From the NCBI GenBank assembly GCA_044870295.1, contig JBIOYQ010000146.1, positions 1 through 14,819 on the forward strand: a DNA stretch of 14,819 nucleotides, in the 5' to 3' direction. The position numbers were made by a program, and so were the translations under genes. How positions within the stretch are numbered: position 1 is the first letter of the stretch; each line of letters starts with the position of its first letter. This DNA comes from AC-52 sp044870295. Lineage in GTDB: Bacteria; Actinomycetota; UBA4738. This document shows positions 6,418-14,182 of this stretch, piece after piece. Under the pieces are notes generated by a model, which saw only the letters and a program-made list of their open reading frames with translations, had not been told where the DNA came from and made no database searches.

Positions 6418-7587
6418 ATGAGCGACCCGGCGACCGGCTTCGGCCTGCCCGAAGAGCTGGAGGAGTTCCGCGCGCTGGTGCGCGAGATCGTCGAGGAAAA
6501 GATCGGTCTGGCCCGGGCCGCCGAGATCGACGAGGCGGACGAGTTCCCCTGGGACGTCCACAAGGTCTTCGTCGACCACGACCTCATGGCCGTGGGCTAC
6601 CCGGAGGAGTTCGGCGGGGGCGGCGGAGGCTCGCTCACCATGGCCGTCATGGTGGAGGAGATCAGCCGGATCTCGGCCGGCTGCGCCCTGATCCCGCTGG
6701 TGAGCCGGCTGGGCGCCATCCCGATCCTGCTGGCCGGCAGCGACGACCAGAAGCGCGAGCTGTTCGGCGGCATCTCGCGCGGCGAGCACCAGATGTCCTA
6801 TTGCCTGACCGAGCCCGGAAGCGGCAGCGACTCGGTGGCCATGCGAACGCGATACGAGCGAATCGATGGCGGCTTCAAGCTGTCGGGGACGAAGCGGTTC
6901 ATCACCGGTGCGGGGGCCTCCGACGCCTACACGGTGTTTGCTACCCGTGATCCGGACCTCAAGGCGAAGGGCATCAGCGCGTTCCTGGTCTACGCGGACG
7001 ACCCCGGGTTCTCCGTGGGCAAGCTGGAGCACAAGCTGGGCATCCGAGGGTCGCCAACCCGCGAGGTCTACCTGGACAACGCAGAGATCCCCGAGGATCG
7101 CCTGATCGGGGAGGAGTCTGAAGGTTTCACCTACGCCATGCGCACGCTGGACTACTCGCGTCCGACCCTCGCCGCACAGGCTCTCGGCATCGCGCAGGGG
7201 GCGTTCGACGTCGCCGCCCGGTACGCGAACGAGCGCGAGCAGTTCGGCAAGCCCATCGGCCACTTCGAGGGGCTGCAGTTCATGCTGGCCGACATGGCCA
7301 TGGAGATCGAGGCCGCGCGGCTCCTGGTGTACAAGGCCGCCTCGCTGGTCGACGCGAAGGATCCGCGCATGACGTACTTCGCCTCGGTGGCCAAGTGTTA
7401 CGCGGGCGACGTGGCCATGAAGGTCACCACCGACGCCGTGCAGGTGCTGGGCGGATACGGCTACATGCGCGACTACCCGGTCGAGCGCATGATGCGCGAC
7501 GCCAAGATCACCCAGATCTACGAGGGCACGAACCAGATCCAGCGGGTGGTCATCGCCCGCCACCTGCTGAAGGAGTACGGCAGGTGA
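6418..7587 (+). CDS. Acyl-CoA dehydrogenase
   Basis: An FAD enzyme that introduces the alpha-beta double bond into acyl-CoA, passing electrons to electron-transfer flavoprotein. The 389-residue length is typical. N-terminal helical domain at about 10-125; middle beta domain with TEPGSGSD (131-138), which binds flavin and substrate; C-terminal helical domain with ANEREQFGKPI (270-280) and GGYGYMRDYPVERMMRD (345-361). The catalytic base is most likely E369 in QIYEGTNQIQ, the position used by short- and medium-chain enzymes. A six-glycine run at 66-71 slightly extends the usual EEFGG loop. It starts 9 bases after the 2H gene and overlaps the thioesterase by four bases. With the thiolase and thioesterase it suggests short or branched acyl-CoA oxidation; the exact substrate is not determinable here. 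Confidence 0.93.
   Translation: MSDPATGFGLPEELEEFRALVREIVEEKIGLARAAEIDEADEFPWDVHKVFVDHDLMAVGYPEEFGGGGGGSLTMAVMVEEISRISAGCALIPLVSRLGAIPILLAGSDDQKRELFGGISRGEHQMSYCLTEPGSGSDSVAMRTRYERIDGGFKLSGTKRFITGAGASDAYTVFATRDPDLKAKGISAFLVYADDPGFSVGKLEHKLGIRGSPTREVYLDNAEIPEDRLIGEESEGFTYAMRTLDYSRPTLAAQALGIAQGAFDVAARYANEREQFGKPIGHFEGLQFMLADMAMEIEAARLLVYKAASLVDAKDPRMTYFASVAKCYAGDVAMKVTTDAVQVLGGYGYMRDYPVERMMRDAKITQIYEGTNQIQRVVIARHLLKEYGR
7570..7575 (+). promoter_or_regulatory. Ribosome binding site fixing the thioesterase GTG start
   Basis: AAGGAG lies inside the end of the acyl-CoA dehydrogenase gene, 8 bases before GTG 7584. It decides the thioesterase start against an in-frame GTG at 7395 that lies deep inside the preceding gene. 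Confidence 0.6.
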
Positions 7588-8099
7588 GCGAACAGGCCGT
7601 GGAACCCCGGCCCGCCGCGCAGTCATCCGTGGTCCTGGCCCTTCCCATGGAGGTCGGTGATGCGAACCTCATGGGGAACGTGCACGGGGGCGTGATCATG
7701 CGACTCGTGGACAACGCCGGCGGGTACGCCGCCATGAAGCACTGCGGGGGACCCGTGGTGACCGTCGCCATGGACGAGATGACCTTCCTTGAGCCCGTGT
7801 ACCTGGGCGACGTCGTGACAGTCAAGGCGATGGTCAACGAGGCCTTCCGGACATCGATGGAGGTGGGAGTGCGGGTGGAGGCCGAGAACGTCCGCACCGG
7901 CCGCCTGGTCCACACCTCCAGCGCGTACCTGGTGTACGTCGCCCTGGGCGAGGACGGCAACCCGCGCCCGGTCCCACCGGTCATCGCCGAGACGGAGGAC
8001 GAACAACGGCGCCAGCGGGAGGCGAAGCTACGGCGCGAGGCTCGCCTGGCCCGCAAGCAGGTCATCCTGAAAGCCCGAGCTCAGAAGGGCGAAGCGTAG
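7584..8099 (+). CDS. Acyl-CoA thioesterase (hotdog fold)
   Basis: Predicted to hydrolyse acyl-CoA to free acid and CoA. It has 171 residues. The hotdog signature is DANLMGNVHGGVIMRLVDNAGG (26-47), where the helix packs into the sheet; TVAMDEMTFLEPVYLGD (60-76) is the second strand-loop typical of the YciA/BACH group. The last 35 residues or so (TEDEQRRQREAKLRREARLARKQ onward) form a highly charged, basic helix beyond the hotdog core, which could bind the membrane, nucleic acid or a partner, or only extend oligomer contacts. The start is GTG 7584, overlapping the dehydrogenase TGA (GTGA), so translation is probably coupled. It may relieve CoA trapping during acyl-CoA oxidation (inference). Confidence 0.88.
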   Translation: MSEQAVEPRPAAQSSVVLALPMEVGDANLMGNVHGGVIMRLVDNAGGYAAMKHCGGPVVTVAMDEMTFLEPVYLGDVVTVKAMVNEAFRTSMEVGVRVEAENVRTGRLVHTSSAYLVYVALGEDGNPRPVPPVIAETEDEQRRQREAKLRREARLARKQVILKARAQKGEA

Positions 8100-8104
8100 C
8101 CGGC

Positions 8105-9382
8105 ATGGGCCGGTTTCGACACGCTTTCGACCGAACGTTCCGGTCGCTGCGAACCCACAACTACCGCTTCTACTTCTTCGGGCAGATCGTCTCGCTGACC
8201 GGCACCTGGATGCAGTCGGTGGGTCAGGCCTGGCTCGTGCTCCAGCTCACGGGGAGTGGTGTGGCCTTGGGAGCCACGGCCGCCCTCCAGTTCGCTCCGA
8301 TCCTGGTGGCGGGGCCGTGGGGAGGGGTCATCGCGGATCGCGTGGACAAGCGGCGGCTGGTGATCTGGACCCAGGCGGCGGCGGGGGTACTGGCCCTGAC
8401 GCTCGGGCTCCTGACCCTGTTCGACGTGGTGCAGCTCTGGATGGTGTTCGTCCTGGCCCTCCTGCTGGGTGTGGTGAACCTGGTCGACATGCCGGCCAGG
8501 CAGAGCTTCATCATCGAAATGGTCGGGCCCGAGGATGTGGCGAACGCCGTCAGCCTGAACAGCGTCGTGGTCAACGGCGCCCGAGTGGTGGGGCCGGCGA
8601 TCGCCGGCCTGCTCATCGCCACGGTGGGGATCGCGCCGTGTTTCCTGATCAACGCCGGTTCGTACCTGGGGGTGATCGCCGGACTGCTGGCCATGGACGC
8701 TGCCCGGCTCAACCGCACACCTCCGGTGGAGCGAGGTCCGGGACAGCTTCGAGCCGGGCTGCGCTACGCATGGTCGAAGCCCGAGCTGCGCGTGCCCTTG
8801 CTGATGATGGCCGCGGTGGGGACGCTCGCATACAACTTCTCGATCATCCTCCCACTCTTGGTGGAGGAGACGTTCGGCGCCGGCGCGAAGGCTTACGGGG
8901 TCCTGTTCTCCTTCATGGGTTTGGGGGCCGTTCTGGGCGGCCTGGTGATCGCGACCAGGAGCCGGGCCACGCCGCCGCTGCTGGTCGGCTCCGCCCTGGG
9001 GTTCGGCGCGGCCATCGGCGTGGCAGCGGTGGCGCCAAACCTCGGTCTGGTCATGGCCGCGATGGTCCCGGTGGGCGTCGGGAGCACCGCGTTCATCGCC
9101 ACCTCCAACGCGTTGCTCCAGCTGAACGCGAGCTCGGCCATGCGCGGGAGGGTCATGGCGCTGTTCTCGCTGGTCTTCCTGGGGAGCACGCCGATCGGCG
9201 GTCCGCTGGTCGGTTGGATCGCCGAGCACTTCGGCCCGCGCGCGTCGCTGGGACTGGCCTCGGTGGCCACGATCCTGACCGGTCTGGCGGGTCTGGCCTG
9301 GTTGCGCTCGTCGCCGAAGCGGCGGGATCGACCCGTGCCGGGGAAGGGCCAGGAGCTCCTGGGCGAGGCAGGCGGCGGCTAG
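8105..9382 (+). CDS. MFS exporter of the DHA3/EntS-like group
   Basis: A 425-residue integral membrane protein with about 10-12 hydrophobic segments. It opens with the typical FRSLRTHNYRFYFFGQ, then LTGTWMQSVGQAWLVLQLTGS; motif A is GVIADRVDKRRLV (74-86), and NSVVVNGARVVGPAIAGLL (152-170) is characteristic of the MFS_3/EntS-like exporters. These use the proton gradient to export siderophores, drugs or other small molecules; the substrate here is unknown. ATG 8105 begins 5 bases after the thioesterase stop, so it is probably the last gene of the operon, though promoters inside the preceding genes cannot be excluded. It converges on the DUF1801 gene with a gap of only 13 bases and no clear terminator. 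Confidence 0.9.
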   Translation: MGRFRHAFDRTFRSLRTHNYRFYFFGQIVSLTGTWMQSVGQAWLVLQLTGSGVALGATAALQFAPILVAGPWGGVIADRVDKRRLVIWTQAAAGVLALTLGLLTLFDVVQLWMVFVLALLLGVVNLVDMPARQSFIIEMVGPEDVANAVSLNSVVVNGARVVGPAIAGLLIATVGIAPCFLINAGSYLGVIAGLLAMDAARLNRTPPVERGPGQLRAGLRYAWSKPELRVPLLMMAAVGTLAYNFSIILPLLVEETFGAGAKAYGVLFSFMGLGAVLGGLVIATRSRATPPLLVGSALGFGAAIGVAAVAPNLGLVMAAMVPVGVGSTAFIATSNALLQLNASSAMRGRVMALFSLVFLGSTPIGGPLVGWIAEHFGPRASLGLASVATILTGLAGLAWLRSSPKRRDRPVPGKGQELLGEAGGG

Positions 9383-9395
9383 GAGGGTCCGGTCC

Positions 9396-9857
9396 TCAGC
9401 TCGCGGCCTTCTTCACGAGCGTGGCGAGCTTCTTCTCTTCGGCGGGGGTCAGCTCCTTCAGCGCGAAGGAGGTCGGCCACATGGGGCCTTCGTCGAGGTT
9501 CGCCGCTTCCTCGAAGCCGAACGTCGCGTACCTCGAGTTGAACTTCTCCGCGCTCTTGAAGAAGCAGACGACTCTGCCGTCCTTGGCGTACGCGGGCATC
9601 CCATACCAGGTCTTCGGCCAGAGGCTCGGCGCGCTTGCCTGGACGATCGCATGAACTCGCTTGGCCATCGCCCGGTCCGGTTCCCCCATCGCGGCGATCG
9701 CCGCAAGCAGGTCGGCTTCTCCGTCCGCCCTGTTCTTGTTCGCCCGCGCTTCCGCCTTCAGCTCCTGGGCGCGAGCCTTCATCGCGGCACGCTCGTCGTC
9801 CGTGAATCCCTTGGACGACTTCTGCGTGCCTTTCCTCGCGGGTTTCCTCTCGGCCAT
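9396..9857 (-). CDS. DUF1801 domain protein
   Basis: A 153-residue cytoplasmic protein. Residues about 1-45 are a lysine/arginine-rich, probably disordered or helical tail (MAERKPARKGTQKSSKGF...ARANKNR). Residues about 50-150 match the DUF1801/YdhG-like fold: PKTWYGMPAYAKDGRVVCFF (81-100) followed by KFNSRYATFGF and the C-terminal LTPAEEKKLATLVKKA. Biochemical function of this family is not established. The start is ATG 9857, with GGAGG 9 bases upstream; the open frame runs further upstream to 10544 but only as a shadow of the anti-sigma gene. It follows the anti-sigma gene on the same strand after 107 bases and may be part of the same regulon (inference). Confidence 0.85.
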   Translation of the reverse strand: MAERKPARKGTQKSSKGFTDDERAAMKARAQELKAEARANKNRADGEADLLAAIAAMGEPDRAMAKRVHAIVQASAPSLWPKTWYGMPAYAKDGRVVCFFKSAEKFNSRYATFGFEEAANLDEGPMWPTSFALKELTPAEEKKLATLVKKAAS

Positions 9858-9926
9858 GGCGAAGCACCTCCGTCCGTCGAGACAGCGGATCTGCTGGCCA
9901 CATGCTATGTCGGGTCGAGATGCCGG

Positions 9927-9945
9927 GCAGCGCGGCCCACGCTGC
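9927..9945 (-). terminator. Weak stem-loop after the anti-sigma gene
   Basis: GCAGCG (9927-9932) and CGCTGC (9940-9945) form a six-base stem with a seven-base loop, about 20 bases beyond the anti-sigma stop. No T tract follows on the minus strand. It may attenuate or end the sigma/anti-sigma transcript before the DUF1801 gene. Confidence 0.28.
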
Positions 9946-9964
9946 TCCCGCGCGGCTCTGACCC

Positions 9965-10666
9965 CTAGGCAGGGGCCGACAGGATCGGTTGCGAGGTCGG
10001 CTGGGGACTTCCGTCCGGTCCTGGTTCCACGGTGACGGCCACCAGGTCGAAGTCCTTCCCCACGGTGACCGGCGCACCCTGGACCGCGCCCTCGCTCGGC
10101 GTGAACACGCCGGCCGGGACCATGTTCGCGTCCGGGGAAGGCCGGTACCAGAGCTCGTAGACCTTGCCGGCACCGGGATCGGCCAGGCCGGTCCCGAAGA
10201 GGTTCCCCCTGGTCTGTCCGGGCTGGTACACCAGGACGAGCTGGCCCTGCGCGGTCCCCTGCAGGGTGATGGTGCGGAAGCCGGCGGGCTTCGGCGCAAG
10301 GCGGTAGCCGATCGCGCCTGCCAGCACCGCGATGGCGGCCGCGACCGCCGCCACGGCCACCCACCGACGTGCTCCGCGGCCCCGGGTGGAGACGGTCGGC
10401 TCGGGTTCCCCGCGGGCCCGTCGGGTCGCGGCCCGCATGAGCGCGTCCTCTGCACCCTCGGACATGGGAACCGGGTCGACCACCAGGGCGAGCGTGCCGG
10501 CCACGTCGCGGTAGTCGGACTGGAGGGCCCGGCACCGCAGGCACTCGGGACCGTGCTCGGCCAGCAGCCGCTGGAGCCGCTCCGCGTCGGCCGGGTCCAG
10601 GCCGTCGAGGACGTCGGCGACGATGAGCTCTTCCAGCTCGTCGTGTGGTCGCTCAGCCATGCTCAT
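9965..10666 (-). CDS. rskA: RskA-type anti-sigma factor
   Basis: A 233-residue membrane protein expected to hold the adjacent sigma factor inactive. The cytoplasmic part (1-100) contains a zinc-binding anti-sigma motif H38-x3-C42-x2-C45 within an acidic helical domain. One membrane helix follows at about 102-120. The outer part (about 125-233) resembles the RskA C-terminal domain: TITLQGTAQGQLVLVYQPG, KVYELWYRP, VTVEPGPDGSPQPT. In this family, regulated proteolysis of the outer and membrane parts frees the sigma factor. ATG 10666 overlaps the sigma stop (ATGA), so the two are made in balance. The symbol follows family resemblance; the signal sensed is unknown, though the zinc motif allows redox sensing. 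Confidence 0.88.
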   Translation of the reverse strand: MSMAERPHDELEELIVADVLDGLDPADAERLQRLLAEHGPECLRCRALQSDYRDVAGTLALVVDPVPMSEGAEDALMRAATRRARGEPEPTVSTRGRGARRWVAVAAVAAAIAVLAGAIGYRLAPKPAGFRTITLQGTAQGQLVLVYQPGQTRGNLFGTGLADPGAGKVYELWYRPSPDANMVPAGVFTPSEGAVQGAPVTVGKDFDLVAVTVEPGPDGSPQPTSQPILSAPA

Positions 10667-11280
10667 ACCTCATCCACCAACTTCGTTCGCAGCCGGCGCA
10701 TCGCCAGCAGCGTCCGGCTCTTCACCGTCCCCAGGGGGAGGTCCAGCTCCGCGGCGATCGCCGACTGCGACTTCCCTCCGAAGTACATGAGCTCGATGAT
10801 CTGGCGCTGGGCCTCCGGCAGCTCGCCCATCGCCTCGCGCACCCGCGACCGGGTGTCCTGCAGGTGGACCTCGTCGACGACCGCTTGCGCGATGTCCTCC
10901 AGGGCCTCACGCTGCGGCTCGCCCGCCCGCCGGCGCTGCGCCTCCTCGCGCCGGACCATGTCGACGGCCCGGTGGTGGACCGTCGACAGCAGCCACCCGC
11001 GAACGGTGCCCAGCTCCTCGCGATACGCGGACGGGTCTCGCCACAGGGCCAGGAACGCCTCCTGCACGATCTCCTCCGCCATGAAGGCCTGCCGGACCAG
11101 ACGAAGGGCCACGCCCTTGGCCACCGGTCCGTACCGGCGGAACAGCGCACGGAATGCCTGCTCGTCGCCGTTCCCGACGCGGCGGACCAGGTCACGGTCC
11201 CGGGCGTCCTCGATGCTACGAACGGCCACCAGTCGTCTCCGCGTGGGCTCGTAGGTATCGAGAAAGGCAGGGGCTGGCAC
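10663..11280 (-). CDS. sigK: ECF sigma factor, SigK-like
   Basis: A 205-residue (from GTG 11280) sigma-70 family regulator. Region 2 spans about 40-112 (DEQAFRALFRRYGP; AEEIVQEAFLALWRD; GWLLSTVHHRAVDMVRR), region 4 about 148-203 (LPEAQRQIIELMYFGGKSQSAIAAELDLPLGTVKSR, a helix-turn-helix that reads the -35 element). It has no extra C-terminal domain. Two starts are possible: GTG 11280 with GGAG 10 bases upstream, or GTG 11229 with a better-spaced GGAG at 7 bases; known SigK proteins have a short leader, which suits the shorter form. It overlaps its anti-sigma gene by four bases. The symbol is by resemblance of both partners to SigK/RskA. Confidence 0.9.
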   Translation of the reverse strand: MPAPAFLDTYEPTRRRLVAVRSIEDARDRDLVRRVGNGDEQAFRALFRRYGPVAKGVALRLVRQAFMAEEIVQEAFLALWRDPSAYREELGTVRGWLLSTVHHRAVDMVRREEAQRRRAGEPQREALEDIAQAVVDEVHLQDTRSRVREAMGELPEAQRQIIELMYFGGKSQSAIAAELDLPLGTVKSRTLLAMRRLRTKLVDEV

Positions 11281-11306
11281 TGGGGGGCGGCTCCGGTCTC
11301 CGGCGG

Positions 11307-11312
11307 ACCTTA
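11307..11312 (-). promoter_or_regulatory. Possible -10 box of the sigma/anti-sigma operon
   Basis: TAAGGT on the minus strand would start transcription near 11300, 20 bases before GTG 11280 (or about 71 before GTG 11229). The -35 at 17 bases (ACCGAC) is poor. An autoregulated ECF promoter could not be recognised. Confidence 0.22.
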
Positions 11313-11337
11313 CCGGGTGATTCGCAACGGTCGGTCT

Positions 11338-11356
11338 GGCGGATCACCGCTCCGCC
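11338..11356 (-). terminator. Stem-loop after the acyl-CoA synthetase gene
   Basis: GGCGGA (11338-11343) and TCCGCC (11351-11356) are perfect complements around a seven-base loop, 12 bases past the synthetase TGA and before the sigma gene on the same strand. No T tract follows. It may separate the two transcription units. Confidence 0.38.
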
Positions 11357-11367
11357 CCCGGCGGCGC

Positions 11368-13305
11368 TCACATCCCCGCCCGGATCGCGTCCAGGGCGCC
11401 GGGGTTCTCCAGGCTGGAGAGGTCGCCGGGCTCCTTGCCCATGACCACGGCGCGCAGGGCCCGCCGCACGATCTTGGCGCTGCGGGTCTTCGGCAACTCG
11501 TCCACGAACACGATCCTGGAGGGCTTGAAGGCCTTCCCGAGGTGCTGCGACACAACCGAAGCGAGCTCGGCGGCCAGGGCGTCGTCCCTGACCGTTCCGG
11601 GGGTGGTCGAGACGAAGCACCAGATCGCTTCCCCCTTCACCTCGTCGGGGATGCCGACCGCCGCGCTCTCGGCCACCGACGGGTGATGGGCCAGGGCGCT
11701 CTCGACCTCGGCGGGGCCGACCCGCTTGCCCGCGACGTTCATCGTGTCGTCCGACCGTCCATGCAGGAACCAGAAGCCGTCCTGGTCCACGCTGGCCCAG
11801 TCACCGTGGACCCACACGTCCGGCCAGCGGTTCCAATACGTGTCGAGATAGCGCTGGGGGTCCTTCCAGATGCCACGGGTCATGGCTGGCCAGGGCTGCT
11901 TGCACACCAGCTCGCCGACCTCGCCCCACGGAACCGGCTTCCCATCCGGTCCCCACACGTCGATGTCCATCCCGAGCGCCGGTCCCCGGAGGGTGCACGG
12001 CTTCAGCTCCGTGATGGGGAGTGGAGACAGGAAGCAGGCGCCGATCTCGGTCCCGCCGGAGATGTTGATGATCGGGCAGCGACCTCCACCGACCTCCCGG
12101 AGGAACCATAGATAGGGGTCGGGGTTCCACGGCTCGCCGGTCGATCCGAGGATCCGGAGCGACGAGAGGTCGTGGCGGCGGACCTGATCCTCGCCCGCCG
12201 GGATGAGCGCGCGGATCAGCGTGGGCGAGATCCCCAGGGTGGTGACGCGGTGGCGCTCGATCATGTCCCACAGGCGATCCGGTCCGGGATGGTTGGGGGC
12301 GCCGTCGAACAGGAACACCGTCGCCCCGAGCGCGCCCGCCCCGACGATCTCCCAGGGTCCCATGATCCAACCGAGGTCGGTGACCCAGAAGAGGATCTCG
12401 TCCTGGTGCAGGTCGGCCTGGTAGGCCACCTCCTCGGTGATCTTCACCAGGAAGCCGCCATGCACGTGCACGGACCCTTTGGGGCGCCCCGTCGTCCCGG
12501 AGGTATAGGCGATGAACAGCGGATGCTCGGGGTCGAGGGAGAGGGTATCGAACCGTGCCGGCTGGGCCGCGAGCAGGTCGTCCCACGGGACGTCACGCCC
12601 TTCATCCCAGGGAAGGCCGTCGCGGCCGAGTCGCGGCCACACCACGACGTGCCGCACGGAAGGAGACATGGCAGCCGCCTCATCGGCGGTCTCCTTCATC
12701 GGCACCACCTTGCCGCGGCGCAGGGTACCGTCGGCCGTGATGAGCACCTTCGCCTCCGCGTCCTGCAGTCGGGTGGCGACCGCGTCGGCGGCGTAGCCGG
12801 AGAAGATGGGGAGATAGATCGCGCCGAGCTTGGCGCAGGCCAGGGTCGCGGCCACGGTCTCGGGCGCCATCGGGAGGAAGATCCCCACCGTGTCGCCCTC
12901 CTCGACGCCGAGCGAACGAAGCCCGTAGGCCAGACGGTCGGCCATCTCCCGCAGCGCCGAGTAGGAGACGGCCCGAACGGCTCCCTCTTCCCCCTCCCAC
13001 AGCACGGCGACCTTGTCCGGCGTGCGCTCGGCCCAGCGGTCGACGCAGTTGTGAGCCAGATTCACGCGGCCACCGGTGAACCACGTCGCCCACGGCGCGC
13101 CGTTGGAGAGATCCAGGACCTTCGTGTACGGCTCGAAGAACTCGATGCCGAGGTCCTTCACCACGGCGTCCCAGAACCACTCGATGTCCGACTGGGACCT
13201 TCGAACCAGCTCGTCATACGACCCGATGCCATGCGTCCGCATGAAGCGCGTGACGTTCGCCCGCTCGACGTACTCCTGGGTCGGCCGCCACACGATGTCG
13301 CTCAC
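11368..13305 (-). CDS. AMP-forming acyl-CoA synthetase (acetyl-CoA synthetase-like)
   Basis: A 645-residue enzyme activating a carboxylic acid with ATP and CoA. Order: ACAS N-terminal domain (about 35-95), P-loop YTSGTTGRPKG (267-277), GGTEIGACF (417-425), GDWASVDQDGFWFLHGRSDD (501-520) with D502 for ribose binding, and the C-terminal lysine K611 in TRSAKIVRR, where acetyl-CoA synthetases have SGK; acetylation there usually switches such enzymes off. The tryptophan that limits acetyl-CoA synthetases to acetate (WWQTET) is replaced by glycine (G417), so the acyl pocket is probably larger: propionate, butyrate or longer (inference from known mutants). GTG 13305 overlaps the sulfotransferase TGA (GTGA). 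The open frame continues upstream to 13647 but that part is a shadow. It would feed the thiolase/dehydrogenase and epimerase genes elsewhere in the window. Confidence 0.9.
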   Translation of the reverse strand: MSDIVWRPTQEYVERANVTRFMRTHGIGSYDELVRRSQSDIEWFWDAVVKDLGIEFFEPYTKVLDLSNGAPWATWFTGGRVNLAHNCVDRWAERTPDKVAVLWEGEEGAVRAVSYSALREMADRLAYGLRSLGVEEGDTVGIFLPMAPETVAATLACAKLGAIYLPIFSGYAADAVATRLQDAEAKVLITADGTLRRGKVVPMKETADEAAAMSPSVRHVVVWPRLGRDGLPWDEGRDVPWDDLLAAQPARFDTLSLDPEHPLFIAYTSGTTGRPKGSVHVHGGFLVKITEEVAYQADLHQDEILFWVTDLGWIMGPWEIVGAGALGATVFLFDGAPNHPGPDRLWDMIERHRVTTLGISPTLIRALIPAGEDQVRRHDLSSLRILGSTGEPWNPDPYLWFLREVGGGRCPIINISGGTEIGACFLSPLPITELKPCTLRGPALGMDIDVWGPDGKPVPWGEVGELVCKQPWPAMTRGIWKDPQRYLDTYWNRWPDVWVHGDWASVDQDGFWFLHGRSDDTMNVAGKRVGPAEVESALAHHPSVAESAAVGIPDEVKGEAIWCFVSTTPGTVRDDALAAELASVVSQHLGKAFKPSRIVFVDELPKTRSAKIVRRALRAVVMGKEPGDLSSLENPGALDAIRAGM

Positions 13306-14165
13306 GCCGTGGCCCCCCCTTCGGCGGCGCGCGCGAAGACCCCGTACGCATCGTCGGCCTGTGCCCGGAGCCGCGCGAGCCGGGGATGTGCGTACCGCGT
13401 TCGCAGGGCAGCCTTCACGCGGTCCTTCACCTCCGACGGCGCCGACCGTTTCAACTCCGACGCCAGGCTCTGGCCCCACCGGTCGCGGCTCCGCCGCTCG
13501 ATCTCCTCCAGCGAACGCCTGGCGTTCTCCTCCGTATGGTCGAACACGCCGAACGCCGTCCCGTACCGATCGTTCACGCGGCGGGTCACCGCACCGAAGT
13601 CGGTGGTGACCTGGTCGAACGTGGCCACGACGAGGCGGTCCAGGCAAGGCCGCAGCGGCCGGTAGAAGCGGAGGTAGCTCCGCAGGAGTTGCCGCACCGT
13701 CAGCTGGGGTTGCTGAACGGCCAGGGACAGGATCGCGTCATCCGGCCTTCGGATCAGCACGAGGACGGGGACGTTCCTCCGGACCGCGCCGAGCACCTGG
13801 GCGGCAGCATGCTCATGGCGCGCCAGCTTCACCGGCCGGGTCTGGGCCGTCCCGAAGGACGCCACGGCGAACGTGTTCCCAGAGCGCGGGAAGCCCTCGA
13901 CCACCAGCTCGGTCTCCGAGGTGAGCGGCTCGGCGCGGCGGCGCCGCCGGGCGATCGGCAGGTAGAGCGCCGGGAAGCGGCGCAGCAAGCTCCCGGCTTC
14001 GTATCGCAGGCGCCCCCACCACACCTTCCCTCTCGAGCCGAACAGCTGCCTGGTGTAGGCCCGGAGCAGCTCCTCGGGCTCCGTATCGATGTCCCCGGCG
14101 TGCGCGTCCTCGACTTGCGATGGAATCTCCACCCCGGCCGCCACCGTCCGCGTTCGCCTCCGCAT
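13302..14165 (-). CDS. Sulfotransferase-like protein
   Basis: A 287-residue protein. GFPRSGNTFA (91-100) matches the PAPS 5'-phosphosulfate loop of sulfotransferases, and VPVLVLIRRPDDAILSLAV (132-150) matches the 3'-phosphate site (R140, S147). It would move sulfate from PAPS to a hydroxyl or amine of a glycan, lipid or small molecule; the acceptor is unknown. No signal peptide or membrane helix, so it is probably cytoplasmic. The start is uncertain: ATG 14165 is used here; GTG 14207 would overlap the divergent wall-enzyme gene, and GTG 14144 has a GGAGG 11 bases upstream. The stop overlaps the acyl-CoA synthetase GTG. A run of seven Gs on the coding strand (13319-13313) precedes the stop and is a possible slippage site. 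No PAPS-making genes are in the window. Confidence 0.8.
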   Translation of the reverse strand: MRRRTRTVAAGVEIPSQVEDAHAGDIDTEPEELLRAYTRQLFGSRGKVWWGRLRYEAGSLLRRFPALYLPIARRRRRAEPLTSETELVVEGFPRSGNTFAVASFGTAQTRPVKLARHEHAAAQVLGAVRRNVPVLVLIRRPDDAILSLAVQQPQLTVRQLLRSYLRFYRPLRPCLDRLVVATFDQVTTDFGAVTRRVNDRYGTAFGVFDHTEENARRSLEEIERRSRDRWGQSLASELKRSAPSEVKDRVKAALRTRYAHPRLARLRAQADDAYGVFARAAEGGATA

Positions 14166-14182
14166 GTAGGCTGAGAAGGCTA

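Noticed and set aside
4948..7626. Very long minus-strand open frame (892 codons) opposite the thiolase and dehydrogenase genes
   Set aside because: High GC content makes long antisense frames common; the composition is His/Arg/Asp-rich without domains, while both plus-strand genes are complete known families.
9383..9397. Terminator between the MFS and DUF1801 genes
   Set aside because: Only a four-base stem (GAGG/CCTC) can form in the short gap, with no T tract.
9858..10544. Upstream extension of the DUF1801 frame
   Set aside because: It reads as a shadow of the anti-sigma gene; ATG 9857 has a good ribosome site.
13306..13647. Upstream extension of the acyl-CoA synthetase frame
   Set aside because: It is the shifted-frame shadow of the sulfotransferase gene; the ACAS N-terminus begins at GTG 13305.
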